Assembly: GCF_011008935.1 (NCBI RefSeq)
Contig: NZ_JAAIVJ010000002.1
Span: 426,775-490,774 of the forward strand
Direction of reading: 5' to 3'
DNA: 64,000 bases
Source: Tabrizicola oligotrophica
GTDB lineage: Bacteria > Pseudomonadota > Alphaproteobacteria > Rhodobacterales > Rhodobacteraceae
The notes beneath the pieces are model-generated. The model was not told where the DNA came from. It saw only the letters and a list, made by a program, of their open reading frames with translations, and did no database searches. The translations under genes and the position numbers were made by a program. Position 1 is the first letter of the stretch, and each line of letters begins with the position of its first letter. Of the stretch, positions 46,219-54,298 are shown one piece after another.

Positions 46219-46944
46219 ATGGCAAGAGTAGCATTGGTCACTGGTGGTTCGCGCGGCATTGGTGCCGCGATTTCGGTGGCGTTGAAGGCGGCGGGCTACA
46301 AGGTGGCCGCGAACTACGCCGGCAATGATGAGGCTGCTGCTGCCTTCACCAAGGAAACCGGGATTGCGACCTACAAATGGTCGGTCGCCGACTATGACGC
46401 CTGCGTGGCGGGCATCAAGCAGGTGGAGGCCGATCTTGGCCCGGTCGACGTGCTGGTCAACAACGCGGGCATCACCCGCGACGCCATGTTCCACAAGATG
46501 ACCCCCGGCCAGTGGAAAGAGGTGATCGACACCAACCTCACGGGCCTGTTCAACATGACCCATCCGCTGTGGTCGGGCATGCGCGACCGCAAGTTCGGCC
46601 GCGTCATCAACATTTCGTCGATCAACGGCCAGAAGGGCCAGGCCGGGCAGGCGAACTATTCCGCCGCCAAGTCGGGCGATCTGGGCTTTACCAAGGCCTT
46701 GGCGCAGGAAGGCGCGCGCGCCGGCATCACCGTGAACGCGATCTGCCCCGGCTACATCGGCACCGAAATGGTGCGCGCCATTGATGAAAAAGTCCTGAAC
46801 GAACGCATCATCCCGCTGATCCCGGTCGGCCGTCTGGGTGAACCGGAAGAAATCGCGCGCTGCGTGGCCTTCCTCGCTGCCGACGACGCCGGCTTCATCA
46901 CCGGTGCGACGATTTCGGCGAACGGCGGGCAGTTCTTCGTCTGA
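46219..46944 (+). CDS. phaB: Acetoacetyl-CoA reductase
   Basis: 241-residue short-chain dehydrogenase reducing acetoacetyl-CoA to (R)-3-hydroxybutyryl-CoA with NADPH. Cofactor motif GGSRGIG (9-15), NNAG at 81-84, catalytic S133/S134, Y147 and K151 (YSAAK), and the C-terminal TGATISANGGQFF typical of PhaB. A perfect AAGGAGG lies 6 nt before the ATG. Confidence 0.97.
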   Translation: MARVALVTGGSRGIGAAISVALKAAGYKVAANYAGNDEAAAAFTKETGIATYKWSVADYDACVAGIKQVEADLGPVDVLVNNAGITRDAMFHKMTPGQWKEVIDTNLTGLFNMTHPLWSGMRDRKFGRVINISSINGQKGQAGQANYSAAKSGDLGFTKALAQEGARAGITVNAICPGYIGTEMVRAIDEKVLNERIIPLIPVGRLGEPEEIARCVAFLAADDAGFITGATISANGGQFFV

Positions 46945-46964
46945 TCCGATGGCAATTCGTGCGG

Positions 46965-46990
46965 AAAGCCCGGCTTGTGCCGGGCTTTTT
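46965..46990. terminator. Terminator after phaB
   Basis: AAAGCCCGGC-TTGT-GCCGGGCTTT followed by TT gives a perfect 10-bp stem with a tetraloop, next to the convergent small gene's stop. Likely bidirectional. Confidence 0.85.
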
Positions 46991-46994
46991 CGTT

Positions 46995-47135
46995 TCAGAA
47001 CTCGGACGGGAACAGCTTCGGCACATGCAGGGACAGCGTGTCGCGCAGGTGTTGCCAGAAGTCGGCGATGGCGCGGGCGCGCAGAAGGCGGGCCTCGCGC
47101 AGGACGGCTGCATAATCGGCGGATTGAACGTGCAT
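46995..47135 (-). CDS. Very small conserved-type protein (46 aa, RSP_7527-like)
   Basis: 46-residue basic/amphipathic protein: MHVQSADYAAVLREARLLRA, then a helix rich in Arg and Ala and an end in LFPSEF. AAGGAGA lies 7 nt before the ATG, and a terminator follows, so it is expressed as its own unit. It resembles the small helical RSP_7527-type proteins of Rhodobacter as I remember them; this is a weak match and the function is unknown. Confidence 0.6.
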   Translation of the reverse strand: MHVQSADYAAVLREARLLRARAIADFWQHLRDTLSLHVPKLFPSEF

Positions 47136-47316
47136 CGGACATCTCCTTGCGGATGCCCTCCCCTGCCGCGCAATCTGCGCTGACGGATGCTGCAGTGCAA
47201 CGGAAATCACCATGCGGATGCAGCATTGCCGTCGCCCGCCCGGTGCATGGCCGCCACGGGCTTGAAGCCTTTGAAGCCAGCGTATACCCCTTGCCAGACG
47301 CGGGCAGGGGGCGGGA

Positions 47317-48201
47317 ATGATGCGGCAAAAGGCGACGGTGATCGGCTTCAGCGCCATTCTGATGTGGGCGCTTCTGGCGCTGATGACCATCGGGTCAACT
47401 CCGGTGCCACCCTTCCTGCTGAATGCGCTGTGTTTTGGCATCGGTGGCACGATCGGCCTGATCTGGATCGGCCTCGGGGCGGGGTTCGGCGTCTTGCGGC
47501 AGATCCCGTGGAAGGTCTATGCCTTCGGCACCATCGGGCTTTTCGGCTATCACGCGCTGTACTTCACCGCCTTCCGCATTGCGCCCTTCGCCGAGACCGG
47601 GCTGATCGCCTATCTGTGGCCGCTGTTCATCGTGCTGTTTTCCGGGTTCCTGCCCGGGGAAAGGCTGCGCACGATGCATGTGATCGGCGCGCTGGTGGCC
47701 TTTGCGGGCGCCGGGCTGATCGTCATGAGTCGCGACAGCGCGTCGGCGGCCAGCATTCCGGCGCTGGGGCTTGCGCTGGCTTTCCTGTGCGCCCTCGCCT
47801 GGGCGGCCTATTCTGTGCTGTCACGGCGGCTGGGCCATGTGCCGACCGAATCGGTGGTGGTCTATTGCCTGCTGACCGCTGCACTTTCGATCCCGACCCA
47901 TCTGGCGCTGGAGGAAACCCAATGGCCGCAAGGCACGCTGGGTTGGCTTTCTGTGGCCGGGCTTGGGCTTGGTCCGGTGGGTGCGGCCTTCTTCACCTGG
48001 GACATCGGCATGAAAAAAGGCGACATCCAGCTTTTGGGTGTCGCCTCCTATGCGGCGCCGCTTCTGTCAACGCTGGCGCTGATTGCGGCGGGGCTGGCCG
48101 AAGCCAAGCCCGTACTTTTGCTGGCGGCGCTGCTGGTTACGCTTGGAGCGGCACTGGCAGCGCGGGCCAGCCTGACGTCAAAGCTCCGTCACGCCGACTG
48201 A
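47317..48201 (+). CDS. EamA/DMT-family transporter
   Basis: 294-residue inner-membrane protein with about ten hydrophobic helices in two EamA repeats, the drug/metabolite-transporter layout. The N-terminus KATVIGFSAILMWALLALMT, the LFGYHALYFTAFRIAP segment and the later WDIGMKKGDIQLLG are typical of YddG-like aromatic amino-acid exporters. Substrate direction and identity are not proven. Its 3' end overlaps the convergent DUF465 gene by 13 bp. Confidence 0.9.
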   Translation: MMRQKATVIGFSAILMWALLALMTIGSTPVPPFLLNALCFGIGGTIGLIWIGLGAGFGVLRQIPWKVYAFGTIGLFGYHALYFTAFRIAPFAETGLIAYLWPLFIVLFSGFLPGERLRTMHVIGALVAFAGAGLIVMSRDSASAASIPALGLALAFLCALAWAAYSVLSRRLGHVPTESVVVYCLLTAALSIPTHLALEETQWPQGTLGWLSVAGLGLGPVGAAFFTWDIGMKKGDIQLLGVASYAAPLLSTLALIAAGLAEAKPVLLLAALLVTLGAALAARASLTSKLRHAD

Positions 48202-48359
48202 GTCAGCCGCTCGATCTCTTCCTTGATCTTCAGCTTCTGCCGTTTCCATTCGTGGATCTGCAAGTCGTTCGACCCCGGCGCGCGCTGCGCCTTTTCCACC
48301 ATCTCGGAAAGCTGTTCGTGCTTCTTCTTCAGTTCGGCGATGTGGGAAGCAACGGTCAT
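48189..48359 (-). CDS. DUF465 (YdcH-type) small protein
   Basis: 56-residue coiled-coil protein: HIAELKKKHEQLSEMVEKAQ followed by NDLQIHEWKRQKLKIKEEI, the DUF465 pattern. AGGAGG is 6 nt before the ATG. Widely conserved in proteobacteria without a firm role. It overlaps the transporter's 3' end on the opposite strand. Confidence 0.92.
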   Translation of the reverse strand: MTVASHIAELKKKHEQLSEMVEKAQRAPGSNDLQIHEWKRQKLKIKEEIERLTQSA

Positions 48360-48454
48360 GGAAATCCTCCTGTGGATGGTTTCTGCCAAGCCAGTGCAGC
48401 ACGATTCGGCCCCCCTGTCACCAATTCTTCACAGAAATCGGCCGCGACATTCGG

Positions 48455-49234
48455 TCAAATCCCGCTGAAGGCGGCGTTCAGGTCGGCGCCTTCGCGCAGG
48501 ACCGCATTGGCGGCGGGGGTATAGCTTTCGCGGTCGCCGTCATGGGCGGGGCCCTGATGCAGGACGAGCGGGGCAAGCAGGCGGAAGGCGCCCTTGCCGC
48601 CCTTGCGCGCGCGCAACAGGATGCGCAACGCCGCGCGGCCCTCGCGCGGTTGCAGCGGCAGGACTGAGGCGGAGCCAAGCTTGGTGCCCATGGCGGCCAG
48701 CACGGCCGGCAGACCGTCGGCGCCACAAATCAGCGTCAGCCAGCCACCGGGGGCAAGGCGGCGGGCGGCGGCCTGCACCCAGTCGCCCAGCGGCGTGTCG
48801 ACCTGCAGGGCCCGGGCGCGGGCGGCAATGGGCGAGGGCGTCCCGCCAGCGGGGTAATAGGGCGGGTTGGCGATGACGTGGTCGAATTCGCGGCGCAGGG
48901 GCCGGGGCATATGGGCAAGATCGCCCTCCTCGACCTGCATCTCGATGCCGTTCCCGGCGGCATTGCGGCGGGCCAGCGCGGCATAGGCCGGTTGCAGCTC
49001 CAGCCCGGCAAGCCGGACGCCCGGCACCCGCGCGGCAAGGCAAAGCGCCGCCGCCCCCGCACCGCAGCCCATGTCCAGCACCGATTGCCCCGCCGCAGCC
49101 GGGCAGGCGGCGGCCAGAAGCACCGGGTCGGTTGCCGCGCGATAGCCCTTTATCGGCTGCCACAGGTGCAGCCGCCCGCACAGGAAGGCATCTCGCGACA
49201 GGTCTTTCTCTGCAAATTCAGGGTTTTGCGTCAT
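48455..49234 (-). CDS. TrmN6-like SAM-dependent methyltransferase
   Basis: 259-residue Rossmann-fold methyltransferase. The SAM motif is VLDMGCGAGAAALCL, the N6-adenine catalytic motif is NPPYYP, and the N-terminus has GYRAATDPVLLAAA, as in the tRNA1(Val)-A37 methyltransferase YfiC/TrmN6. RNA or protein methylation is possible; the substrate is inferred. The ATG at 49234 lies inside the 3' end of the upstream DUF2007 gene, a 17-bp overlap implying coupling. Confidence 0.85.
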   Translation of the reverse strand: MTQNPEFAEKDLSRDAFLCGRLHLWQPIKGYRAATDPVLLAAACPAAAGQSVLDMGCGAGAAALCLAARVPGVRLAGLELQPAYAALARRNAAGNGIEMQVEEGDLAHMPRPLRREFDHVIANPPYYPAGGTPSPIAARARALQVDTPLGDWVQAAARRLAPGGWLTLICGADGLPAVLAAMGTKLGSASVLPLQPREGRAALRILLRARKGGKGAFRLLAPLVLHQGPAHDGDRESYTPAANAVLREGADLNAAFSGI

Positions 49235-49445
49235 AGCCCTCGTCAATCCCGTTGTCGCGGATCACGGCGCGGGCCAAGAACCAGTCGCTGTCCGCGACCA
49301 TCAGTCGGCGCGGCAGAATGCCCAACCCGCCTTCGAAGATGCTCATGTGGACGTCCAGCACAAAGCTGTCTATATCCTCGCCCTCAAGCAGCGCCTGGGC
49401 GAAAGCGATCACGGTCGGATCTGTGGTTTGCAGCAGGAGCTTCAT
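49218..49445 (-). CDS. DUF2007 protein
   Basis: 75-residue protein starting KLLLQTTDPTVIAFAQALLE and containing FVLDVHMSIFEGGLGILPRR, matching the DUF2007 signal-transducing-type domain (a PII-like ferredoxin fold). It overlaps the methyltransferase downstream and is divergent from the polyprenyl synthase. Role unknown. Confidence 0.88.
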   Translation of the reverse strand: MKLLLQTTDPTVIAFAQALLEGEDIDSFVLDVHMSIFEGGLGILPRRLMVADSDWFLARAVIRDNGIDEGYDAKP

Positions 49446-49492
49446 GTGGCACAGTTTCGCGGGCGCGGAACGGAATGTCGAGATGGGTGGGG

Positions 49493-50491
49493 ATGGCTTT
49501 GGATCTGGCGCAGAAACCGCATGACCGGCTGGCCGAGATGCTGTCGGCGGATATGGAGGCGGTCAATCTGCTGATCCGCGAACGCATGGCGTCGGAACAC
49601 GCCCCGCGCATCCCGCAGGTCACGGCCCATCTGATCGAGGCAGGCGGCAAGCGTCTGCGCCCGATGCTGACCTTGGCCGCCGCGCGGCTTTGTGGCTATT
49701 CCGGCCCCTATCACGTGCATCTGGCCGCGGCGGTGGAGTTCATCCATACCGCAACGCTGTTGCATGATGACGTGGTCGACGAAAGCGCCCAGCGGCGCGG
49801 GCGGCCGACGGCGAACCTGTTGTGGGACAACAAATCCTCGGTTCTGGTAGGGGATTATCTGTTCGCCCGAGCCTTCCAGTTGATGACCGAACCGGGCCAG
49901 ATCCGCGTGCTGGGCATCCTTGCCAATGCCAGCGCCACGATTGCCGAGGGCGAGGTGTTGCAGCTGACCGCCGCGCAGGATCTGGCGACGACCGAGGAGA
50001 TCTACCTCAAGGTCGTGCGCGGCAAGACGGCGGCGCTGTTTTCGGCCGCGACCGAAGTTGGCGGTGTGATTGCCGGTGCGCCCGAGGCGGCGGTTCAGGC
50101 GCTTTACACTTATGGCGACGCCTTGGGCATTGCGTTCCAGATTGCCGATGATCTTCTGGATTATGGCGGCACGGCCTCGGTCATCGGCAAGAACACCGGC
50201 GATGATTTCCGTGAGCGCAAGCTCACGCTGCCGCTGATCAAGGCGGTGGCCAAGGCGGATGCCGCAGAACGTGCCTTCTGGGTGCGGGTGATCGAGAAGG
50301 GCGACCAGCGCGAGGGCGATCTGCAAGAGGCTTTGGCGATCATGTCCCGCCACGGCGCGCTTGAGGCCGCGCGGGCCGATGCACTGGTCTGGGCCGACCG
50401 GGCGCGCGCTGCGCTGGCGGCGCTGCCCGACCATCCGCTGCGGCAGGTGCTGGACGATCTTTCGGTCTATGTGGTGTCGCGGCTGGCCTGA
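49493..50491 (+). CDS. Polyprenyl diphosphate synthase (ubiquinone side chain type)
   Basis: 332-residue trans-isoprenyl diphosphate synthase. First aspartate-rich motif LLHDDVVDES, second DDLLDY; GGKRLRPML binds the allylic substrate. Length and ALLDDVVDE-type context fit octaprenyl/decaprenyl synthase making the quinone tail. The ATG at 49493 is chosen; an in-frame ATG six codons earlier is possible. The ORF extends far upstream antisense to the methyltransferase, which is not coding. Confidence 0.93.
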   Translation: MALDLAQKPHDRLAEMLSADMEAVNLLIRERMASEHAPRIPQVTAHLIEAGGKRLRPMLTLAAARLCGYSGPYHVHLAAAVEFIHTATLLHDDVVDESAQRRGRPTANLLWDNKSSVLVGDYLFARAFQLMTEPGQIRVLGILANASATIAEGEVLQLTAAQDLATTEEIYLKVVRGKTAALFSAATEVGGVIAGAPEAAVQALYTYGDALGIAFQIADDLLDYGGTASVIGKNTGDDFRERKLTLPLIKAVAKADAAERAFWVRVIEKGDQREGDLQEALAIMSRHGALEAARADALVWADRARAALAALPDHPLRQVLDDLSVYVVSRLA

Positions 50492-50497
50492 TCCGGC

Positions 50498-51277
50498 CTA
50501 AAGCCCGTCAAGACAGGCCGCCATCAGCGCCGAGTCCGGGTCGGTCAGCCCGTCGATCACGTCGAAATGGTGCTTGCCGGGGTCGACCGTCCAAGGGCAG
50601 GACCACGCCTCTGACAGCGTGCGGGCGTGCCAGAGGAAGGCGGGTCTTTCCTGTCCACCAACCCAGACATGGGCCTGAACGCCTTTGCCAAGCGCAAGCC
50701 GGGCGGGGCTTTCGTGGGCGGCCTCCGGTGTGTCGATGCGAAGATCGGCGTTCATGTCGGTTTGCATCAGCGGTGCGAGATCGGCCAGCGGCGAGATGGG
50801 CACTACGCGCGCGACCGGCAAGGCCAGATCGGCGCAGCCCATGCGGGCCGACAGATGCCCGCCCGCCGAATGGCCGGTCACGACCAGAGGGCCGGGGATG
50901 CGCGCGGCGGCGGCGCGGACGGCCTGCGCCACCTCCTGCGTCATGGCGGCAATCCGGCCTTCCGGCGCCAGCGTATAGGACGGCATCGCGCAGGCCCAGC
51001 CGCGCGCCAGCGCCCCGGCCGCGAGATGGCTGTAATCCTCGCGCCCGCAGGCCAGCCAGTACCCGCCATGAACAAAGACCAGCAGACCCTTGGGGCGGCT
51101 TTCGGGGTGAAAGAGGTCAAAGGCCTGCCGCGGCGCGGAGCCATAGGGAATGTTCAACTCGGCCCGCCCGCCAAGGCCCGCGCGAAACGCAGCCGCCTCT
51201 GCCTGCCAGCGCGGATAGTAGGCATCCCCGCCGGAAATGAAGGCGGAGTTCTGATAGTCGCGGCTCAGATCGGTCAT
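50498..51277 (-). CDS. Alpha/beta hydrolase, arylformamidase-like
   Basis: 259-residue hydrolase. The oxyanion motif is HGGYW in VFVHGGYWLACG and the nucleophile serine is in GHSAGGHL; both are characteristic of the kynurenine formamidase (arylformamidase) group. The C-terminal histidine is in GKHHFDVI. No tryptophan-catabolic genes adjoin, so formylkynurenine as substrate is only one option. It is convergent with the polyprenyl synthase and divergent from gabD. Confidence 0.82.
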   Translation of the reverse strand: MTDLSRDYQNSAFISGGDAYYPRWQAEAAAFRAGLGGRAELNIPYGSAPRQAFDLFHPESRPKGLLVFVHGGYWLACGREDYSHLAAGALARGWACAMPSYTLAPEGRIAAMTQEVAQAVRAAAARIPGPLVVTGHSAGGHLSARMGCADLALPVARVVPISPLADLAPLMQTDMNADLRIDTPEAAHESPARLALGKGVQAHVWVGGQERPAFLWHARTLSEAWSCPWTVDPGKHHFDVIDGLTDPDSALMAACLDGL

Positions 51278-51385
51278 GCGATGATTCCAGTTTCAAGCAG
51301 AATTTGGCGCCAGTAAAGCAGCGCCTGCTAGACTTTTTGTGCCTCAAGATGCATTGCAGAGCCAGCCGAGAAATGGGAGGCCCAC

Positions 51386-52864
51386 ATGCTCGATACTGCA
51401 ACCGATCTGCGCTCCATCCTGAAAGATCCCAGCCTGCTGGTCGAACAGGCCTATATCGCGGGCGAATGGGTGAATGCCGCCGATGGCAAGACCTTTGCCG
51501 TCACCAACCCCGCGCGTGGCGACGTGATCGCCAATGTCGCCGACATGACCCGCGAGGATGCCCGCCGCGCCATCGAGGCCGCCGACAAGGCCCGCCACGA
51601 ATGGGCAGCCCGCACTGGCAAGGAACGCGCCGCCGTCATGCGCAAGTGGTTCGACCTGATGGTCGCCAATGCCGACGATCTGGCCGCCATCCTGACCGCC
51701 GAAATGGGCAAGCCGCTGGCCGAGGCCAAGGGCGAGATCCTGTATGGCGCCTCGTTCATCGAATGGTTCGGCGAAGAGGCCAAACGCATCTACGGCGAGA
51801 CCATTCCCGGCCACCAGCGCGACAAGCGCATCACCGTGCTGAAACAGCCGATCGGGGTGGCCACCTCGATCACGCCGTGGAACTTCCCGAACGCCATGAT
51901 CGCCCGCAAGGTCGGCCCGGCGCTGGCCGTGGGCTGCGGCATGGTCTCGCGCCCCGCCGCCGAAACGCCCTTGTCGGCGCTGGCCATGGCCGTGCTGGCC
52001 GAACGCGCCGGCGTGCCGAAGGGCGTGTTCTCGGTCGTCACCTCGTCGCGCTCTTCCGACATCGGCAAGGAGTTCTGCGAGAACCCGCGCGTGCGCAAGC
52101 TGACCTTCACCGGCTCGACCGAGGTGGGCCGCATCCTGCTGCGTCAGGCCGCCGATCAGGTGCTGAAATGCTCGATGGAGCTGGGCGGCAACGCGCCCTT
52201 CATCGTGTTCGATGACGCCGATCTCGACAAGGCTGTCGAAGGCGCGATGATTTCCAAGTTCCGCAACAACGGCCAGACCTGCGTCTGCGCCAACCGCATC
52301 TATGTGCAGGCCGGCGTCTATGACGCCTTCGCCGAAAAGCTGGCCGCGGCGGTGCGCAAGCTGAACGTCGGCGACGGGCTGAAGGATGGCATCACCACCG
52401 GCCCGCTCATCAACGACGGCGCGGTCGACAAGGTGAAAGAGCATATCGCCGATGTCGTCTCGGGCGGCGGCAAGGTGCTGACCGGCGGCAAGGCGCATGC
52501 GCTGGGCGGCACCTTCTTTGAGCCGACCGTGCTGACCGGTGTAACCAATGACATGAAGGTGGCCAGCGAGGAAACCTTCGGCCCGGTTGCGCCCTTGTTC
52601 AAGTTCGAGACCGAGGAAGAGGTGATCCACCTCGCCAACAACACGATCTTCGGGCTGGCGAGCTATTTCTATGCCCGCGACGTGGGCCGGATTACCCGCG
52701 TTCAGGAAGCGCTGGAATACGGCATGGTCGGCGTCAACACCGGTCTGATCTCGACCGAGGTCGCGCCGTTCGGCGGGGTGAAGCAGTCGGGCCTTGGCCG
52801 CGAAGGCTCCAGCCACGGGATCGAGGATTACATGGAAATCAAATACGTCTGCCTGTCGATCTGA
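51386..52864 (+). CDS. gabD: NAD(P)-dependent succinate-semialdehyde dehydrogenase
   Basis: 492-residue aldehyde dehydrogenase. Catalytic cysteine C299 in GQTCVC, general base E265 in MELGGNAPF, N167 in TPWNFP, and FTGSTEVGR for cofactor binding. IGVATSITPWNFPNAMIARK and the SGLGREGSSHGIEDYMEIKY end match succinate-semialdehyde dehydrogenases (4-aminobutyrate degradation). No aminotransferase gabT is nearby. GGGAGG precedes the ATG and a terminator follows. Confidence 0.93.
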   Translation: MLDTATDLRSILKDPSLLVEQAYIAGEWVNAADGKTFAVTNPARGDVIANVADMTREDARRAIEAADKARHEWAARTGKERAAVMRKWFDLMVANADDLAAILTAEMGKPLAEAKGEILYGASFIEWFGEEAKRIYGETIPGHQRDKRITVLKQPIGVATSITPWNFPNAMIARKVGPALAVGCGMVSRPAAETPLSALAMAVLAERAGVPKGVFSVVTSSRSSDIGKEFCENPRVRKLTFTGSTEVGRILLRQAADQVLKCSMELGGNAPFIVFDDADLDKAVEGAMISKFRNNGQTCVCANRIYVQAGVYDAFAEKLAAAVRKLNVGDGLKDGITTGPLINDGAVDKVKEHIADVVSGGGKVLTGGKAHALGGTFFEPTVLTGVTNDMKVASEETFGPVAPLFKFETEEEVIHLANNTIFGLASYFYARDVGRITRVQEALEYGMVGVNTGLISTEVAPFGGVKQSGLGREGSSHGIEDYMEIKYVCLSI

Positions 52865-52882
52865 TCCGGCGGCAGCGCGGTG

Positions 52883-52912
52883 AAACGGGGCCTTCGGGCC
52901 CCGTTTTCTTTT
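52883..52912 (+). terminator. Intrinsic terminator of gabD
   Basis: AAACGGGGCC-TTCG-GGCCCCGTTT, a perfect 10-bp stem with TTCG tetraloop, followed by a T-rich tail. Confidence 0.88.
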
Positions 52913-53140
52913 GCGGCCACGGCGTCTGATCCGGCGGTTCGGACCGCCTTCCCGCAGCTTGCGGTTGCGGGGCAGCGTCCCTGGCCATCGCGGCGATATC
53001 CGGCCGGCCGTTCGCATCAACTTTCGACGGACGCCCCGACGTTATCCGATAGCGACCGGCAGATTTTGCCTAGCGGCGCCATCCCGGCCCATCCTTTCCC
53101 CATGGCCCACGACTCGGGCTCAACCGGAAAGGACACTGCC

Positions 53141-53635
53141 ATGTTGCCGAACATGAAAAATGCCACCGTTTCTGCCGTTCTTGCGCTCGCCGTGGCGCTT
53201 GGGGCCTCGGGGCCGGCTGCGGCCTGGGGGCAACGCGAGCAGGATACCTTGAAAGGGGCCGTCGGGGCGCTGATCTTGAAAGCCATCATCGACGATGCGC
53301 GGCGGCACAATCCGCCCATCTATCGCACCGTACCGGCACCGCAGCCGCGCTATTACTACCCGCCCGCCCCCGGCTATGGCCATTACACACCAAGGCCGGC
53401 TGTCTCGATCTACAACACGCCGATTGCCCGCGCGTTCTACAGCTATCCAGTCTCGCAGCGCTATCTGATCCAGCGTCGTCTGGCGAGCTGGGGCTATTAC
53501 CGCGGGGGCATCGACGGCTCGTTCGGTCCCGGCACCTATGCGGCGGTCGTCGGCTATGCCCGCGCCAATGGCATGGGCCGCAGCCTTGGCACGACTGCAG
53601 GGGCTTTCGGGGTTTATGACAGCTTGATCTACTGA
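53141..53635 (+). CDS. Exported peptidoglycan-binding-like protein
   Basis: 164-residue secreted protein. A signal peptide covers residues about 5-30 (VSAVLALAVALGASGPAAA). The middle is Tyr/Pro-rich (YYYPPAPGYGHYTPRP), and the C-terminal third looks like a peptidoglycan-binding 1 module: RYLIQRRLASWGYYRGGIDGSFGPGTYAAVVGY. GGAAAGGA precedes the ATG. It lies 105 bp upstream of the ECF sigma gene on the same strand and may be an envelope component in the same regulon (inference). Confidence 0.75.
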   Translation: MLPNMKNATVSAVLALAVALGASGPAAAWGQREQDTLKGAVGALILKAIIDDARRHNPPIYRTVPAPQPRYYYPPAPGYGHYTPRPAVSIYNTPIARAFYSYPVSQRYLIQRRLASWGYYRGGIDGSFGPGTYAAVVGYARANGMGRSLGTTAGAFGVYDSLIY

Positions 53636-53740
53636 TCTTTGCTTGCCAAGCCGCAAAGCGGCGCAAGACCCCTTGGTCCTGTGCCGCTTTTTTTCGCCTG
53701 CCCCCAAGGATTGCGGCCCGGTCCGCGTCCAAGCATTGTG

Positions 53741-54298
53741 ATGTTGATGGATATGCCCCCAGAACCTCTTGGCGACGACCTTCTGGCAACCGCCGCCGCT
53801 GCCGGAGATCGCGCGGCGTTTTCCGCGCTGATCCAGCGGCATTATGACCGGGTGCAGGGGCTGGCCTGGCGGCTGACCGGCAATCCGGCAGAAGCGCAGG
53901 ATCTGGCGCAGGACATCTTCGCCGCCCTGCCCGCCAAGCTGCGGCACTGGCGGGCCGAGGCGCGGTTCTCGACCTGGCTCTACCGGGTGGTGGTCAACGC
54001 CGCTCATGACTTGCGCCGCCGTCAGGCCACGCGCTCGAAGGCGGCGGATGGCTGGGGCGACTGGGAGCTGGCGCGGCAGGACGAGATCGTGGAGGAGCGG
54101 GAGCGGCTGGATTGGCTGACGCAGGCGATGGCCCGGTTGTCGCCGGAGCTGCGTGACACCGTGGCGCTGGTGCTGGGCGAAGACCTGACCCAGGCACAGG
54201 CGGGTGAGGTTCTGGGTCTGTCGGAAGGCACCATCGCCTGGCGCATGGCCGAGGTGAGGAAACGGCTGCGCCTGATGGCAAAGGAGGGGGCGAGATGA
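53741..54298 (+). CDS. ECF-type RNA polymerase sigma factor
   Basis: 185-residue group 4 sigma factor. Region 2 covers about residues 20-95 (FSALIQRHYDRVQGLAWRLT, DLAQDIFAALP, FSTWLYRVVVNAAHDLRRR) and region 4 lies near the C-terminus (DLTQAQAGEVLGLSEGTIAW). Three in-frame ATGs are within 13 bp; none has a strong ribosome-binding site. Its stop overlaps the vWA gene by 4 bp, where an anti-sigma gene would normally be. Confidence 0.92.
   Translation: MLMDMPPEPLGDDLLATAAAAGDRAAFSALIQRHYDRVQGLAWRLTGNPAEAQDLAQDIFAALPAKLRHWRAEARFSTWLYRVVVNAAHDLRRRQATRSKAADGWGDWELARQDEIVEERERLDWLTQAMARLSPELRDTVALVLGEDLTQAQAGEVLGLSEGTIAWRMAEVRKRLRLMAKEGAR

Noticed and set aside
53141..53635. Alternative start of the peptidoglycan-binding-like gene far upstream at 52880
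   Set aside because: The extra 87 residues overlap the gabD terminator and lack protein character; the signal peptide begins after the ATG at 53141.
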